DNA of 64,000 nucleotides, from positions 35,734,820 through 35,798,819 of the forward strand of contig CAKAKS010000072.1 of the NCBI GenBank assembly GCA_916700875.1, written 5' to 3'. The DNA is from Sebastes aleutianus. Lineage: Eukaryota > Chordata > Actinopteri > Perciformes > Sebastidae. Below, in pieces: positions 1-14,112 of the stretch. Below the pieces are notes generated by a model, which worked only from the letters and a program-made list of their open reading frames with translations, was not told the origin of the DNA and did not search any database. How positions within the stretch are numbered: the stretch's first letter is position 1; each line of letters opens with the position of its first letter. The translations under genes were made by a program, and so were the position numbers.

Positions 1-2570
1 GTTATTTAATCTGCAGCAATGCATCATATTTTACAAGATAGCAGAAATATAAAGTAGTATAAAATGCAATGTTCAAAATAAATATATAATCTTAAAATTG
101 CACTTGAGTAAATGTTCTTTTGTCGAGCATGTTTTTAGTACTACTTCATCGAACTTTCGGACTCTCATTGGTACGCAGTTACATTATTTTGCTGAGTAAG
201 CCCTCTAAAATGTAAGTATGCATCAATAGAGGGCTACAGGAATGAGTCCTAAAACCAGAAATGAGTAAGCATTTTAGCACTTCTGGTTCCCTCGTCTGGA
301 AGTCAATGGGTTTTTAGTTGAATGCCTGAAATAAGGTCTGTGGTTAACACAAGCTGAAGAGATTTTAATATTTTGTTCTACAATATAAAATACATCAATA
401 AATATCCCACTCATGAATTTTGAAGCCTTAATGTGTCTTAAAAAAGGTGGTTGCTAACAAGTAGCTAAATGACTAAACGTCATCACGCCGACTCGTCCGC
501 CTTTACAGCCTCGTTGTGTATACTCACGCTCATGCGACCGTGGTGTAGTTCGTTTATAGCCTAATGTTACCTTTGTACTTCTGCCGATTGCATTCACACT
601 TATTATAGATTATTTTACCGAACAAAACGTGTAAGTATCATAAACGTGTGTTTGCCACAGAGCTTATTTTCTGCAATAATCCAATGGAAAAAACCCATTG
701 GCTTTTTTGTCAAGGGAATCAGGGCGATGCTAACTTCCTGGTTGGCCTACAAAAATACATCATCCCCGGAGCACTCTATACAATTACCCATAAAAAAAAC
801 TCACCAAAACATGCCACATGGCAGAGAGACTTTTCTGCCACGATACCTGGAGGGAAGCCATTTGAAAACATCTATTTTTTAAAACACACATTTTTAAAAG
901 GGAGTTTGGTGCCTAACATGCTTCATACGGGCTACAGATCCCCATTAATAACGGGATATTCTGCCTGTATAGTGTTTAAATGTTTCCATCTCTCTGCAGT
1001 TTGGAGACTCTGCCGTCTTTGATTGCATGTTACCTCTTATTGTTTAAGTCCTCCTGGGCATTATAATCCACACGTCTGTGTGTGTGTTTACATGTTTGCC
1101 TGTCTACATGGGTTTGTATCAGCGGGTACATGTGTGTGTGTTGTTGGTGTGTAGTCCCTCGGTGGCTGTTCCCCTGCTGTAGACGCCTGTTCTGGCGATA
1201 GCATTGTCTCCATGTCCAAAGACCTGCCGGCTGCCCTATTCCACCACGTCTTTATCATGCTAATACAGAGAAAGACGGAGCGAGGGAGGAGGGAGGAGGG
1301 AACGATAGCTCGACAAACAGAGAGAAGGGGGTAATCTTTCCCCTCCTCTCTCCGTCCTCGTCCCTTCGTTCTCACCACCTCCTCTGTTCTCCGTTCCCTC
1401 TATCCCCCTCTACTTCCCTTTCTTCTCGTCCCCGCACCCTCTTCATCTGCCGCTTTCTTATCTCCCCCCTTACTTCTTTGATAATCCCTCCCAACATTGT
1501 CTTCATAATTACACACAACAATGATTCCCATCCTTGCAAGAGAAATGTGCGCTGTGCATGGAGAATATTTCATAGATGAAGACCAGTGTGTGAATTAATA
1601 ACTTGGGTCTCTCGTATAAGGTTGTTCCTGTGTGTGTGCGTGTGCGTGTGTGTGTGTGTGTGAAGGGGGAGCACATAGAGCCCAGTGTTGTTTTAACACG
1701 ACTGCTACATTATGCATGCTGACAGCCCTGCCTGTCCCCATTAAAGGCCCATCTTGTTTCCCCATTATATCTGGTTTCTCTGTTAATAGAGCTCTTTGTG
1801 TGGCACTTCCCTTTATACCGGGGTTGTTACAACAGAAAGGTCAGCGGCGGTACAACCTGCCGCACTGCTGCGCCGCGCACAAGACTCCGAAATGACGACA
1901 ACGGCACGGTCCTCTCATTACAGGAGCTGTGTTCACCGTCTCTTCCTTTGCTTTGGTCATTTCTCTCTTTCTTTCTGTATCACTTTCTTATAGGGCATAC
2001 GTTATGGTGTTTATAAGCTGTTACTAACAACTTTATGAATGGTTAATAAATAATGCATTACTGCTTTGTAGATTAGATTAGTAGTAGTAACCAAAAGAAC
2101 TTTTGATCCATTTGACTGGTTCATATCTTCGTCCAGCATAACTGACTTTGTCTTTCCACTTTTTCATCTATCAGAAATACCTCATACTGTAGATGGAAAC
2201 TTTTTGTTTGCTAAATACATGGATGGTGGAGCGTACAATGCCCGGTACTTTGACACAGAAAATCTTTAGATCAATTCATTAAAACTTTTTTAAAAATGCA
2301 AGGGGCTGCATTTGTGGTGGCGTGAGGTTTCTGGTAGCAAAGATAAAATAGGATCCATACGAATGGACAACGCAGTGCCTTGCTGGATGACGTTGCGTCA
2401 AAAGTTGAGCCAGATTCATCTTTTTTGTTTAGACGACTGTGCCTTTTTTTTTTGTTGCCAGATCCCTCATAGTGGTCTCATTGAAATGAATAAGGGGGTT
2501 ATGTTTTCTTCATGCAGCGCTGCAACGCAGGCCACTTAAAGCCCAGACACCCCAACCCGACATTAAAGAA
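1..2570. other. gene-free stretch at the left edge
   Basis: No exon or RNA gene is supported. A GT microsatellite is at 1630-1662. 1490-1830 is complex (CATAATTACACACAACAATG, GTGTGAATTAATAACTTGGG, CCCATTAAAGGCCC) and may be regulatory. Confidence 0.4.
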
Positions 2571-2960
2571 CTAGCGGCGATGAAGGCCGACTATTACCTC
2601 ACCTCACGTCGCCTTTGTCTTGGCCGACAAGTTGCACTTGAACACACCGCAAAGACTACAGATGACGGACAGTTACTTTACTCGTTGGCTTGCTTTCCTC
2701 ACGTCCGTCTCTCTTCTCGTGCGCTGATTCGTTTAAACCGAATAGCCAATGAGAGTGATTTCTCTCACCGACGAGCTCCGCCGCCGATTCAACATGCTGA
2801 ATCAGCCGAAAAGCCTCCGACACAGGCAGACTAGAACCGACGGTGCGGGACACACCGCAAAAACTAGGCCGACGGACGCTCACCGACGGCCCCAAACTGG
2901 CTGACTGCCGACTTTCAGCTTGGTGCGTCAGAGCCTTTAAGCTCCCCAGGAAAAACAATG
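2571..2960 (+). mobile_element. interspersed repeat, copy 1 (ACTCGTTGGCTTGCTTTCCT)
   Basis: The 2671-2912 core is shared with 30930-31145. Outer limits are uncertain. The frames on both strands here are repeat-derived. Confidence 0.7.
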
Positions 2961-4004
2961 CAGCCCTCATTTATGGTGACATAATTTTTTTGCCCAATGG
3001 ACAGTCCGACCTCTTACCTTCTTGAAAAGAGTTGCAGAACACCCGGACCATGTGCAGACTTGATGGAATAACTTTTTATGAATTAATCATTCACCAAACT
3101 CACTTACTACAGGTCTATTGGCTTATTATTAAATGAAAGACATATGACCCTTTATTAATGACTTGTCTTCCAATAAGACATCAATCCTGCTGTCATCCAT
3201 CCGCTTCATCTCATCTGTCAAAAGCTGAACAGATATGAAACGTTATGTTTGACGTCAAGTTCCCGAATGAAATAAAGCCACATGCATGAATCTTTCCTTA
3301 TTTTAGTACCCATAATTCTGTGGGTTTGAAGCACGTTTCCATCCAAATTCTGTCACAACTACAAAAATGCGTATGTGGGATTATATTTGCATTGAATCCA
3401 TCAAGCGGTTTAACGTAGCTACTACTTAGAAATCCTCCGTCATCACAAACGCTGTGGAATGACTTCATCATAATAACGGCGTGAAATAATATCCTGCCAT
3501 CTTTTCTCTTCATTCCCTTCTCTTTTCCTCACATTTTTTTTTTTTTCTCTCTTAATGGTAGGCTACCTTTTTGACCTCCCCCTCGCTCCTTCCCTCTCCC
3601 TCTCCCTCTCTCATCTGAGTCCACTGTGTGCAGGCCTCTGCCAGTGATCCATGGATGGTAATGGCCATTCCTGCTGCTCCCACAGCACACACCATTACTA
3701 CTGGAACACCCAGACGCAGAAGAAAAGAGGAACAGAAAGAAAGATTGAGAGAGACAGAAAGAGGGAATATTTTGGTTAAAACAAGTATAATCGTGACATG
3801 GAGGCATAGCAGTGTGTGTCTATGGTGGATGGATGTGTGTGTGTGTGGGGGGATCATTTCATGGTGAGGATTAGAGAGGGCCAGGTAAGATATCTTGTTT
3901 CCTGTGACCTGCTCATCGCGAGGTTTCCCACACTCATCACTTCACTCTATCACATCCCTCTTACTGAGATATAAAACATATAGACATTGTTCCCTCTGAC
4001 CCCC

Positions 4005-4047
<43 letters not shown>

Positions 4048-4740
4048 ACACTGCGTTACATCACACACTTCCCATACCTTAATATGCTGCTGAGTTGTAA
4101 ATCAAATACCTCATTCACACTCTCACTTTGAGTCTATCTCTATGTGTGTGTAATGCTATATTCCGGTCACACTGAAAACTTGAGAGATGTGTGTGTTTCC
4201 TGTAACTCACTGTGGGTTATGATAACAACCGTTTCTCCTGTCAACAGCCCATAATGTCAGATTTACAGGGTTGCCCCCGGTAACCAGCCGGGCTGGCATG
4301 GCTGAGTGATTCTACAGCATCTGTCAGAGCCAGAGAGGCCATCTATCACACACACACATATCTAATGTGTCTCTCACACACATTTTCAGTGTAACAGGGA
4401 GACGATGTCGGCGTGAATTATCCAACAGCTCTCTCTCTCTCTCTCTTTCCTTCAGTGTGAGACAAGAACAAAATGTCAGTTGTTTGTTCAAACAGCAAAA
4501 GGAAGAAGTTGGGGTGGATTTTTGAGTGTACAAAGCATCTGATTTTGTCCGGGGATCTCTGATTTTTCAGCATAAAATATATGAGGCCGCGTTTACTCTG
4601 TTTCCCTGGTTGGAAGAACAACTGAGCCAATCAAAGATTTGTAGGTGCCAGAGCCAGAAAGACAGTGGTGTGTTGAGACTTATGCTTCCAGTTTCTTACA
4701 TTCCTGTGTTTAACATCTTGATTTGATTGATTCTTTTCTT
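2961..4740. other. gene-free stretch with CA microsatellite
   Basis: CA repeat at 4006-4051; CT run at 4431-4446; a pyrimidine-rich strip at 3520-3620 facing a purine strip at 3715-3770. No gene is supported. Confidence 0.45.
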
Positions 4741-6732
4741 AAAGCAGCAGTGGGTAGATTTGGAGCAAATATGATTAGAAAAAGTTATTTTTATAAAACG
4801 GTCACTATATCCTGACAGGAGTGCATCATACAGGTAATCTAAAAAGAATCATGTGCCTCAGTGTCCTCCGGTGCTCCTAATGGCATCTGCAAGATTTCAC
4901 AGACCGGAGGAAAACAACCAATCAGAGCTGAGCTGGAGTCTGCCGTCTCTGAGCAGCTGTCAATCACTCCCGAACTTCGATCAAACAGTCAAACTAGGCA
5001 GTGCTGATCAAATATGAATCAATATTCTGTTACTGTAATGCCTATTTCTCACCTCAAATGTTTTCAGAATCATCTTGTAAACGAAATACCAAGGACCGCC
5101 CACCAGCCGGAGATAACTTTCTTATTCCATACCTGAATACCACTCACTCTATTACTATTACTTCCTCGTAGCTTTGGAACTCAACTAGAAGTATTGTATT
5201 TAAGGATTTGTTGGTGAATACATGCAGCCTGGTCTCACCAAATGGAGCCTGAAAGTCATCAACACCGTTCTTGCTTTTGCCGTGTCATTTCACACCATGT
5301 AGTCTTTACTGACTGCAATGTAAACACAGCCGCGTGAACGTGCTACGCTCAGAGCTAATGACGTAGAATAAAAGGTATTCATGTCCCAAAGTGTTGTTGA
5401 GTTATTTTAAAGTTACATTAGTGGCGTTTGTGACGTATTTTCCGTACTTTTGTTACGTTGTTTATATACGTATTTTACATGAGGGAATGATTGTAACACA
5501 CTGAACATAGAGATCAACAGCAGAGCAAGTGGATTATGTTGAATTTACTTAGTTTAGTTATGAGGACCTGATGTTCAGATTGTCTTCCCACTTTTTCCTT
5601 AGTCTGTCTCTCTGTTTCAGTGAAAAACAGTCCAAGTTATGCCTTTCTTCTCCATTAGTGTGATCAAAGCTGTTTTAACTGTTTTAAACGGCCTCGCTGT
5701 GAAACCTGGAGGACATATCGGAGGATGTCATCGTGTACCACATTCACGTTCTGACTGTTTAGTTCTTATCGCTCCACACTATTCTAGATCTGATCTTGAT
5801 AGACTATTTTAATTCTTATCATAATAGACTATTTCATGCACTGATGCCTTTTTACTCCCGTGCAGCTGTGATGAGGTCTAATTGGTTTGTTATGCACATA
5901 TTCTCAGTGTGCCTCACCGTGCAGCGGACACAGTTTCACTGTGTTTTCTCTTGTTGCCTTTTCTTGTCTTTTGTACTTTCACTATTGTTGAAGCAGCAGC
6001 GTTGGCCTACTTCTCTCTTTCTATATCTTCAAACACACTTGAGACACACACACACACACACACACGCACACACACACACCCACACACACTAAAGGTTAAT
6101 AGTTGTTGCAGTGCTGGTGATCACTGATGATTGTCCACTGAAGCGCAACTGCTGTCTCTTCTAATCTAAAACACACAGTCAACACATGCACACGTTCAAT
6201 GATATGATGTCTTTGGGTTTAATATCGATGAATCTGTCAGCAGGTAATTTCTCAGTTACACAGAGGATGGATGGAAATACTTAGTGTTTAGTTAGTAAGT
6301 ATTAAACAACGCTTCAAAGATGGAATAAGAAGAGTAGTGAGTTACCATGTTCTGACACAAGCTGGTTTCTGTCTCCTGTTATGTGAGAGTGATTCTCAGG
6401 GATGTTTAAGCCTCACTAAGCGGTTAGAGTTGAATTGTACCCTTTAGTGCCATATTGTTTCCACTTTTACTTCTCTGCCAACTTTTCGTTCTCATGTCAA
6501 ATTTAACCCTAAACGCTCCCCACACTTAATTCCATAGAGATATTAGTCTGGAAAACATCCACTGAGAATCAATGAAGTGGTTGAGATCATAAGCGTTATA
6601 TTTCTAGCTCTCACCTCCTGAACTTGTTGAACAACCTGAAATAAGCCTCATGCACTACCGTCAGGATATAGTGACAGTTTTATAAAAATAACTTTTTAAA
6701 ATCATATTTGCTCCATTTCTACCCACTGCAGC
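4741..6732. mobile_element. TTAA-flanked pair of ~85-bp inverted arms (CAGTGGGTAGA family), composite
   Basis: The left arm follows TTAA (AGCAGCAGTGGGTAGATTTG) and the right arm ends CTACCCACTGCAGCT-TTAA. The arms are about 90% alike over about 85 bp. Between them are a TGTAGTCTTTACTGACTGCA repeat fragment (5225-5500), a CA microsatellite (6044-6090) and no transposase. It is either one long composite or two MITEs facing each other. Confidence 0.55.
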
Positions 6733-7708
6733 TTTAATGCGGACTAAGAAAATCTGACGGTTCACACATAGCCAGACAGATACATTAGGCTCGCTCGAGA
6801 TGAGCCAGGCCTGCGCAGAATCGATCACTGGCGATCGCCGCGCAATGCATGCCAGTTAGATTTGTGTCCGACTTGATCCCAACTTGCTCTGACGTCATGC
6901 ACACGTGGGCAACGATAACCTCAGGAGATCAAAGCGGCCGCAGTTTTTTAGAGCCAGGCGCCGCAGTTGCTCTCCACCGACTGCAAGACCCAGGGCATTA
7001 TGGGAAACGCCTGGCTCGCACCTGAATGAGCTGATTGAAACATATCTTGTATGGTTGATAATAATAATAATGAAGGTTATTCATATAGCACTTATCAAAA
7101 CGAGTGCTCATTACAAAATGCTTTAAGGCGGACATAAAAATAATAAAGGATAGAAAACAACTTGTATTAGCAGTACTTCATCATACCAGCGTATACCTGC
7201 TTGTAAGACTGGACTGACTTTCATGGTTGCCAAGTTCTGACCAAGTATTCATGTTGCACATGAAGAACACACAGAGCATGACTCCATTTTGCAGCATCAT
7301 TAATATCTTTTGTGAAATTTACAAACACTTACAGCCCACTTTATAAGCACCATACATGTGTAGCTGGTGATGTGTAAACAGAACTCAAGTCCTCATATAT
7401 AAACAACAAAAGTTGCTTTCAGAAAATACCCATATTGTTCATTAAATTTGTATTTTCTTATCTAAAAACTCTTTTGTTGCGGTCTGTTTAGATTTAGGCA
7501 ACCAAAAATGACATCTTCTGTATTGAGATAAACTTTTACATGTGAATTTGCACCATTGGCCAATAGCAAACCATCTTCATAGTGATGACCTTTGAGGGAA
7601 CAGAGAGCAAGAAAGTCCAAAACAAAGAAAGCTGTTGTAGAATATTAGCTGTGTCATAGCATCCAGTTTTATGTAACCTCACTATATAAGCAGCCCCAGA
7701 AAAGAGGA
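6733..7708. other. gene-free spacer
   Basis: 6780-7030 is a G+C-richer patch. 7057-7160 resembles the AATAATAATAATGAAGGTTA...TATAGCAC repeat also seen at 49376-50150. No gene. Confidence 0.4.
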
Positions 7709-8158
7709 ATGCAAATGTATGTATATATTTATTATTGGGAATCAATTAACAACACAAAACAAAGACAAATATTGTCCAGAAACCCTCACAGGTACTGCAT
7801 TTAGTATAAAAAAATATGCAGCTGTCAGTGTGTCAGTGTGCTGACTTGACTATGACTTGCCCCAACTGCATGTGATTATCATAAAGTGGGCATGTCTGTA
7901 AAGGGGAGACTTGTGGGTGCCCATTTTTCCTTGCCAAAATGTAGCGTAACTTTGGACAGTATTTAGCCTCCTTCGTGGCAAGCTAGTATGACATGATACC
8001 ATGGTTTTGTAGTTTCATATGATACCAGTATCTTCACTCTAGCTTTAAAACAGAGCCGGCTACAACCTAAAAATCGCAAGTTACGTTAAGGCGTTAAAGA
8101 AATTAGTGGCGTTAAAACTAATTTGCGTTAACTCATTATTATCGCGTTAACTTTGACA
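7709..8158 (+). mobile_element. TAGGGCTGTCAA-family element, both TIR ends lost
   Basis: It contains AATCAATTAACAACACAAAA, CAGTGTGTCAGTGTGCTGAC and ends ATCGCGTTAACTTTGACA. It matches the interior of the full copies. Confidence 0.8.
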
Positions 8159-8626
8159 TGCATTGTTTCTTTATGAATCCACTGTTCTTATACATTTGTA
8201 ATCTGCTCCAATGTTGAACCCGGTCCAAATCCTCATATCTGTCACTGAACCTTGAGTTTTACAACTCCTAGTATGTACCGCCATTTACTAAAGTGAGGTT
8301 TGGCCGTAATGGAAGAACAATTATAACCCATAACAATGAATGTGCACTGTAGTCACCACCTGGGTGTGTGTGATATGTCATAATGTGTTATGTTAGTCAC
8401 TGCCCCTCTGACAGCTCATGTCAATAGGTGGGTGATACAGCTGTCATCATATTGTGGTGTGAATGAGCTTGGCTCGACTGTGTGTGTCTGTGTATTTACT
8501 GTGTGTGTGTGTGTGTTAGTGTGTGTGTGTCTGCAGTCCCAGACGGAAGCCCAGAGGACAGATGGTGGGTTCAGACGCAGACTGACACACCGTAACCAAG
8601 CGATTACACACTCAATGACTCCCCCT

Positions 8627-8679
<53 letters not shown>

Positions 8680-9746
8680 AGAAGCCGGAGAGGAAAATAA
8701 GTGGGGAAGAGATGGGGAGAAAGAAAGGTAGAGATGATGGGAGCGGATCAATGTAGGAGAAGTGTGGGGAAGAAAAGAGGGAAAGGTGGAGGGTGTCAAG
8801 TTTTTCATTTGCAAAGGAAAATGTGTAGATTTAAAAAAATGGGAGGAAACGAGAAGTGAGAGTCAGATAAATGAATAAAACAAGGTGAAATGAAAGAGGG
8901 GAGGGGTGAGGGAAGAGGGGAGTAATGGATGGATAGAAAGACGGAGGTCTTTAGGGACACCGGATTACATGATAGCCAATTAGAGCGAAGGATGTTGGAA
9001 ACTCCCCTGATGAAACTGATATGTGATTGGTTCAGGGTTTATTATGCTCACTGAGCTATCGCTGCCTCTTTAATACACTCAGATGCACTCACATACACAG
9101 TCACAGATTAGATTTGGTAATCTTAAACTGGTGGTGTTTTTCTTTTTGTTTTTTTTGGCACGTGATACTGCGGTGTTGTGGATGTGGCATTACCAACATG
9201 ATTTATTTCAATAGTGTGCAGATGTGAGGAGAGACAGCAGATTTTTTTTAAGGTGGATTGTAACCCCAAGCCCACGAGAAGCACTGTTTACAGCAGCGAG
9301 CCTAAACCAAAAACACCCCCCACACACACACACACACACACCACCACCACCCGAGTCTAGCCCGGCCCAGGTCAGGTCAAGCGGGATCATGGGAAACCAT
9401 TCCTGTGGCCCTTCTCACCTTTTTCATCTCAGAGCGTCTCAAAAACATCCCAGACATCGTGCTCTCTGCCCTCCTTCTCTTCCTCTGTCTTCACGCGGAC
9501 AAAATCTCTCACACACTTTCAAGTCAAGCCTTCTTTCACAGCTCTGAAACAACAGTGTCATGGTGCTGTTAGAGGTAATAGAGGGCAGATGCATGTTCAG
9601 ACTGTCTTTATTAAAACTAGAAAGTGCACGAAACAATCAAGTAAAATATTATGTGTTTTTTTCTCGAGTAAAACAGGACTATGTTTTACATGGCTTTCTT
9701 TGATTGAGACATACAATGTCCAGTCGACTAACATTTGACTAAAAAC
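8159..9746. other. gene-free stretch with GT, GA and CA microsatellites
   Basis: GT runs lie at 8479-8533, (GA)n at 8629-8675 and CA at 9317-9342. The long frames on both strands here are translations of these repeats. Confidence 0.6.
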
Positions 9747-10474
9747 TAGGGCTGTCAATCAATTAAAATATTAAGTCGTGATTAGTTGCATGATTGTCCA
9801 TAGTTAATAGTGATACATTTTCAAATAAATGACGCATTTTCTATCCGTTCAAAATGTACCTTAAAGGGAGATTTGTCAAGTATTTAATACTCTTATCAAC
9901 ATGGGAGTGGATAAATATGCTTGCTTTATGCAAAAAAAAAAAAAAAATACTTGCCAGTATATATGTAATACTTGAAATCAATTAACAACACAAAACAATG
10001 GCAAATATTGTTCAGAAACCCTCACCGGTCCTGCATTTAGCATAAAGAATATCAAATCATAACATGAAAAACTGCAGCCCAACATGCAACAACAGCTGTC
10101 AGTGTGTCAGTGTGCTGACTTGACTATGACTTAACTAAAGTGGGCATGTCTGTAAAGGGGAGACTCGTGGGTACCCATAGAACCCATTTTCATTCACATA
10201 TCTTGAGGTCAGAGGTCAAGGGACCCCTTTGAAAATGGCCATGCCAAAATTTAGCGTACGTTTGGAGCGTTATTTAACCTCCTTAAGTCCTAGTATGACA
10301 TGGTTTGTACAAATGGATTCATTAGGTTTTTTAGTTTCATATAATACCAATATCTTCACTCTTGCTTTAAAACTGAACCCAAAAGATAGATTACATTAAT
10401 GCGTTAAAGGAATTAGTGCGGTTAAAACGAATTTGCGTTAACTCGTTATTATCGCGTTAACTTTGACAGCCCTA
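9747..10474 (+). mobile_element. TAGGGCTGTCAA-TIR DNA element, full length
   Basis: TAGGGCTGTCAATCAATTAA to TTGACAGCCCTA. Flanking 8-mers CTAAAAAC and CTAAAATC agree at seven of eight bases. It is 728 bp, the longest copy, with no transposase. Confidence 0.9.
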
Positions 10475-11720
10475 CTAAAATCATGAGAGGAACTCCAGAT
10501 TGCATTTTTTTTTTAGCTCTACACATTATCACATACATTCTTGTTTTAAAATGATGCTAATACATGTAAAAAAAAAAATTCTAACAAAACATGTTGTGTG
10601 TGAAAACAGCTTTTTCTGCTCAAAATTAGCTCGTATGTGTCTGCTTGGATTGAAAGTTTGGTTCAGTCGAAGTCTCTCTCTATTTCATACGACGGCGCAT
10701 TAGGGCCATTGTTGGTAAAAAAAATATATATATATTATGGAGCTGGGGCAGGGGTAAAATTTCGAGAAAATACTTTTGAAACTAAAGTAGTAAATTTACA
10801 AGAAAAAACGTGAATATTCTGAGATTATAAAGTCAGAAATTTGAGTGAGTGAAGGTCCTGAAAGATACGTGTTTACTTTCATGTTCTTTCTGTGTTATTT
10901 TATGAACATAATGCTGACATCGTTACCACACTGTTTAACGGTTGCATCTGTGGTGTGATGATGTTGATCCAACCTTGCCAGGTGAAGCAATGTGGTTCCT
11001 TGACAACAAAAGCGCATTTTTTTTTTTTTTTTCCTCAAAATATTACCCCCCTCCTCTGGCTCTTTGTTTCACTTACAATGGCCCTTAATACGCAATCGTA
11101 ATTTTATATGAAAGCTGCCGCCCCAACTATAAAAGGCAGAACACTAGCTTACCGTAGCTCCAGTTTGTGCCTCTCACACCAGCCCGTTCTCATTCCCAAG
11201 GCGTCAAATGTCATGGCCATGCTTTGTCATGGCCGCCGGTGTTTGGCACCAATGCACACGGCACCCTTTAGCACTATTAACTACAATGTAAATCCATCCG
11301 CGGCAACAGTAAACGCTCCGAGAAAGTGCGCTGAGAGTGTGGTGGCATAGTTTAAAGAGCAAAAACGATTCATCAGGTGGGTTAGAAGGGAGGTGGATGG
11401 GTCCAACAAACACAAGGCTTTCATCCAGGAAACCGCTGTTCACGTCCCATGCGTCACGTTACAATCAGCTGTTTGTTCGTGTCCCGTGTTCACAACGTTG
11501 AGTGTCATTTTCACGGTACAAACGTAGTAGTTTTAAGCCCAACCATGTTGTTTTTCCTAAACTTAACTATTGTGGTTTTGTTGCCTAATCCTAAAGTGAC
11601 GCCAAGGGGCGTGACAAAGCGTCAGTTTTTGACGAGTTGGGAGGAGAACGTGTTGCTCACACACAGCTGTTTATAGCGTTAGCTTTAGCAAGCCTGATAA
11701 ACGTCACCTGGCAAAACGAA
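10475..11720. other. spacer ending in TAGGTTTAGG-family repeat
   Basis: 11170-11720 carries GTTCTCATTCCCAAGGCGTC, GGATGGGTCCAACAAACACA and GACAAAGCGTCAGTTTTTGA, shared with 25545-25715, 38600-39975 and 41560-41615. 10475-11170 has T runs only. Confidence 0.5.
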
Positions 11721-12489
11721 GTTGTACATGAATGAGATTTTTCCAGCAGAATTTGAAGGTGTAGTTCCCCTTTAAGGGCAGTAATGAGCGGGCCTTTCCC
11801 TTCTTTCATGTCACTGCAGAATCACTGTGAAACTTTAAATCCAGCTCCGTGTGGACTTGTGAAGCTGCTGGAGCAGATATTTACAGATTGAGGGATTAGG
11901 GAGATAGCTCTTATTAAAACTGAGTCCTCATCATTTGACTGTCATTCTGTTTAATCATTACTAAATGGACTCATTAAATTCCTCCTCTAAAGTGTTTCCC
12001 TTCAAACTCTGTGGCTTTGATGCACAGACACACTGCGCTGACCAAGTCTATTGAAGAGACTTTATCAAATGTAATTTATCAACTTTCTAATGCGACCGGA
12101 ATTTGGGATGCAGTTAATTCTCCAAGAAGGATTAGTTGTGTGTCTCTGGGTGTACAGTGTGTGTTACTGGAGTGCTGTTGTGTGTCGTGTGCTGTAGTGA
12201 AAAGGGCATGTTCCTTTGGTGTGCAACCGTAGATTTATGAAATATGTATTTTTGCCTGACCCTGTATAAATTGAATGTTACACACCATAGAGCACAAGTG
12301 TGGGCCACAAGTGTGTATTTTTGGATGGCAGCATGTTTTTGACAACATAAACAATTTTTTTTTGTTAATGATCAAATTAAATCCTAGATAACTGGTCTCA
12401 AAGTCAGTGTCTGTTTGAAGGAAGTTCTTCAGATGTATTTGTTTATAACAAGACGTGTGATTTTTAGCTGTTTTAGTGTTGTGGCTCTA
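11721..12489. other. gene-free spacer
   Basis: No supported ORF or repeat. 11790-11990 is moderately complex (GGACTCATTAAATTCCTCC). Confidence 0.35.
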
Positions 12490-13530
12490 TGGGAATATCT
12501 TGACAACCACTGGATGGATTGCCATGACATTTTGTACAGACATTCATGGTTTCCAGAGGATGAGTCTTAATGATTTTGGTGATCCACTGACTTTGTCTCT
12601 AGCGCGACCATGAGGTTAATATTTGTGATTTTGAATTAGATATCTTAACAACGTTTGGATGGATTGAAAATTGCTACACACATTCATGTCGCCCTCAGGA
12701 TGAATTGTAATACTCTGGTGATCCCTTAACTTCCCATATACTGTAGCATCACATCAGGTAAAAATTTAAATTTGCCCCATACTTTGTTTTGTGACTAATT
12801 ACTTGCAAAACTAATGATATTCCCATCAGCTTCAGCTGTACTTTGTGTTTAGTACTAATTAGCAAATGTTAACATGCTAACATGCTAAACCATAGACTGT
12901 ATATATGAAGTCGACGTAGTCCAGTTCGGCATTTTGTCCGTCACCATCTTGTTTTTTCTGCAACCAGAAGTGACACAAAAGGTTGGAGCTAAGTACAACC
13001 CAATGCTGAATACGACATTTTTAGGTGACCAAAATGTTACAGTTAACTTTGATCAACTGAACCCCCCCCCCCCCTTGGAAAGGGTTAAAGTTGTAAGACG
13101 AAAAAACGGACAACTCCCAGATCGCACAACGCTGGTCTATTTGACTCTAAATGGGACCATAATTTACTAAATGAACATCATGCTGTATTGAAGAAGACTT
13201 TAAACTAGCGATTTAGACCATAAACTCATGTTTACAATGTTTACTGAGGTAATAAATCAAGTGAGAAGAAGGGTCAGTTTCTCATAGACTTCTATACAAT
13301 CAGACTTCTTTTTGCAACCAGAGGAGTCGCCCCCTGCTGGATATTAGAAAGAATGCAGGTTTAAGGCACTTCAGCATTGACTTCACTTTTTAGAACCAGA
13401 GGTTTCTCACTGTGCTCCACTAACATGGTAAACAAACCTGCTTAACATCAGCATGTTAGCATGCTCAAAGTAAAGTACAGCCTCACAGAGCTGCTGGCAT
13501 GGATGTACTCCGTCTTTTTAATGTATAGCC
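12490..13530 (+). mobile_element. GGATGGATTG...GCATGCTAACA repeat split by a nested element
   Basis: Outer parts 12490-12889 and 13424-13530 match 32965-33525. The inner insertion (about 12890-13424) starts CATAGACTGTATATATGAAG and includes TTGCAACCAGAGGAGTCGCC. The open frame at 12934-13170 lies inside it and is not a gene. Confidence 0.7.
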
Positions 13531-14076
13531 TACATGTCATAGCTTGAATTAAAATTATTTTGAATGTGCATCATGACATGACTGTCTATAATACAGTCAA
13601 ACAGTATCTTTTAATAACGGAGGCCTCTTGTCCTCCTCCTCTTCTCGCCCTCAGCTCTCCTCAAATATTTTTTCTTTACTCAGACCTCTCCTCCCGTCGT
13701 CCCCTGCTCTCCTCGCCCGTCGCCTCTCCTTTCTGTCGCAGCCGAAAACAGGTCGTTGACGGTTAATAGATTTAGCCACTATACCGGTGGAGAGACAATG
13801 AGAGAACCATCAATTTATCCGCCGTTTAACTGCTCCAATCTAACCTCCGTAAACTCACCCGGTGAAACTCATTTCTGTGTTTCCTCGCCAATCTGAAAAG
13901 CTATCATCTCGCTAATCTTGGGCTTTCAATTCGCCGGGGGGACGGGGGGAGTCGGACCCATCCCGGATCTCGGAGATGATCTGTTAGCCCGGCGTAAATG
14001 TTTATAACACGGGGCAATCTCCAGGGTTTATACGTTGATGCACATGCACACGTGCACGTCCAGTCATACACACACA

Positions 14077-14112
<36 letters not shown>

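Noticed and set aside
8390..8814. Open frames of 113 and 132 codons on opposite strands
   Set aside because: They translate GT and GA microsatellites (runs of Val-Cys, Arg-Glu and Ser-Leu) and have no family resemblance.
12934..13170. 78-codon plus-strand frame with a protein-like look
   Set aside because: It lies wholly inside an interspersed repeat (12890-13424) nested in another repeat.
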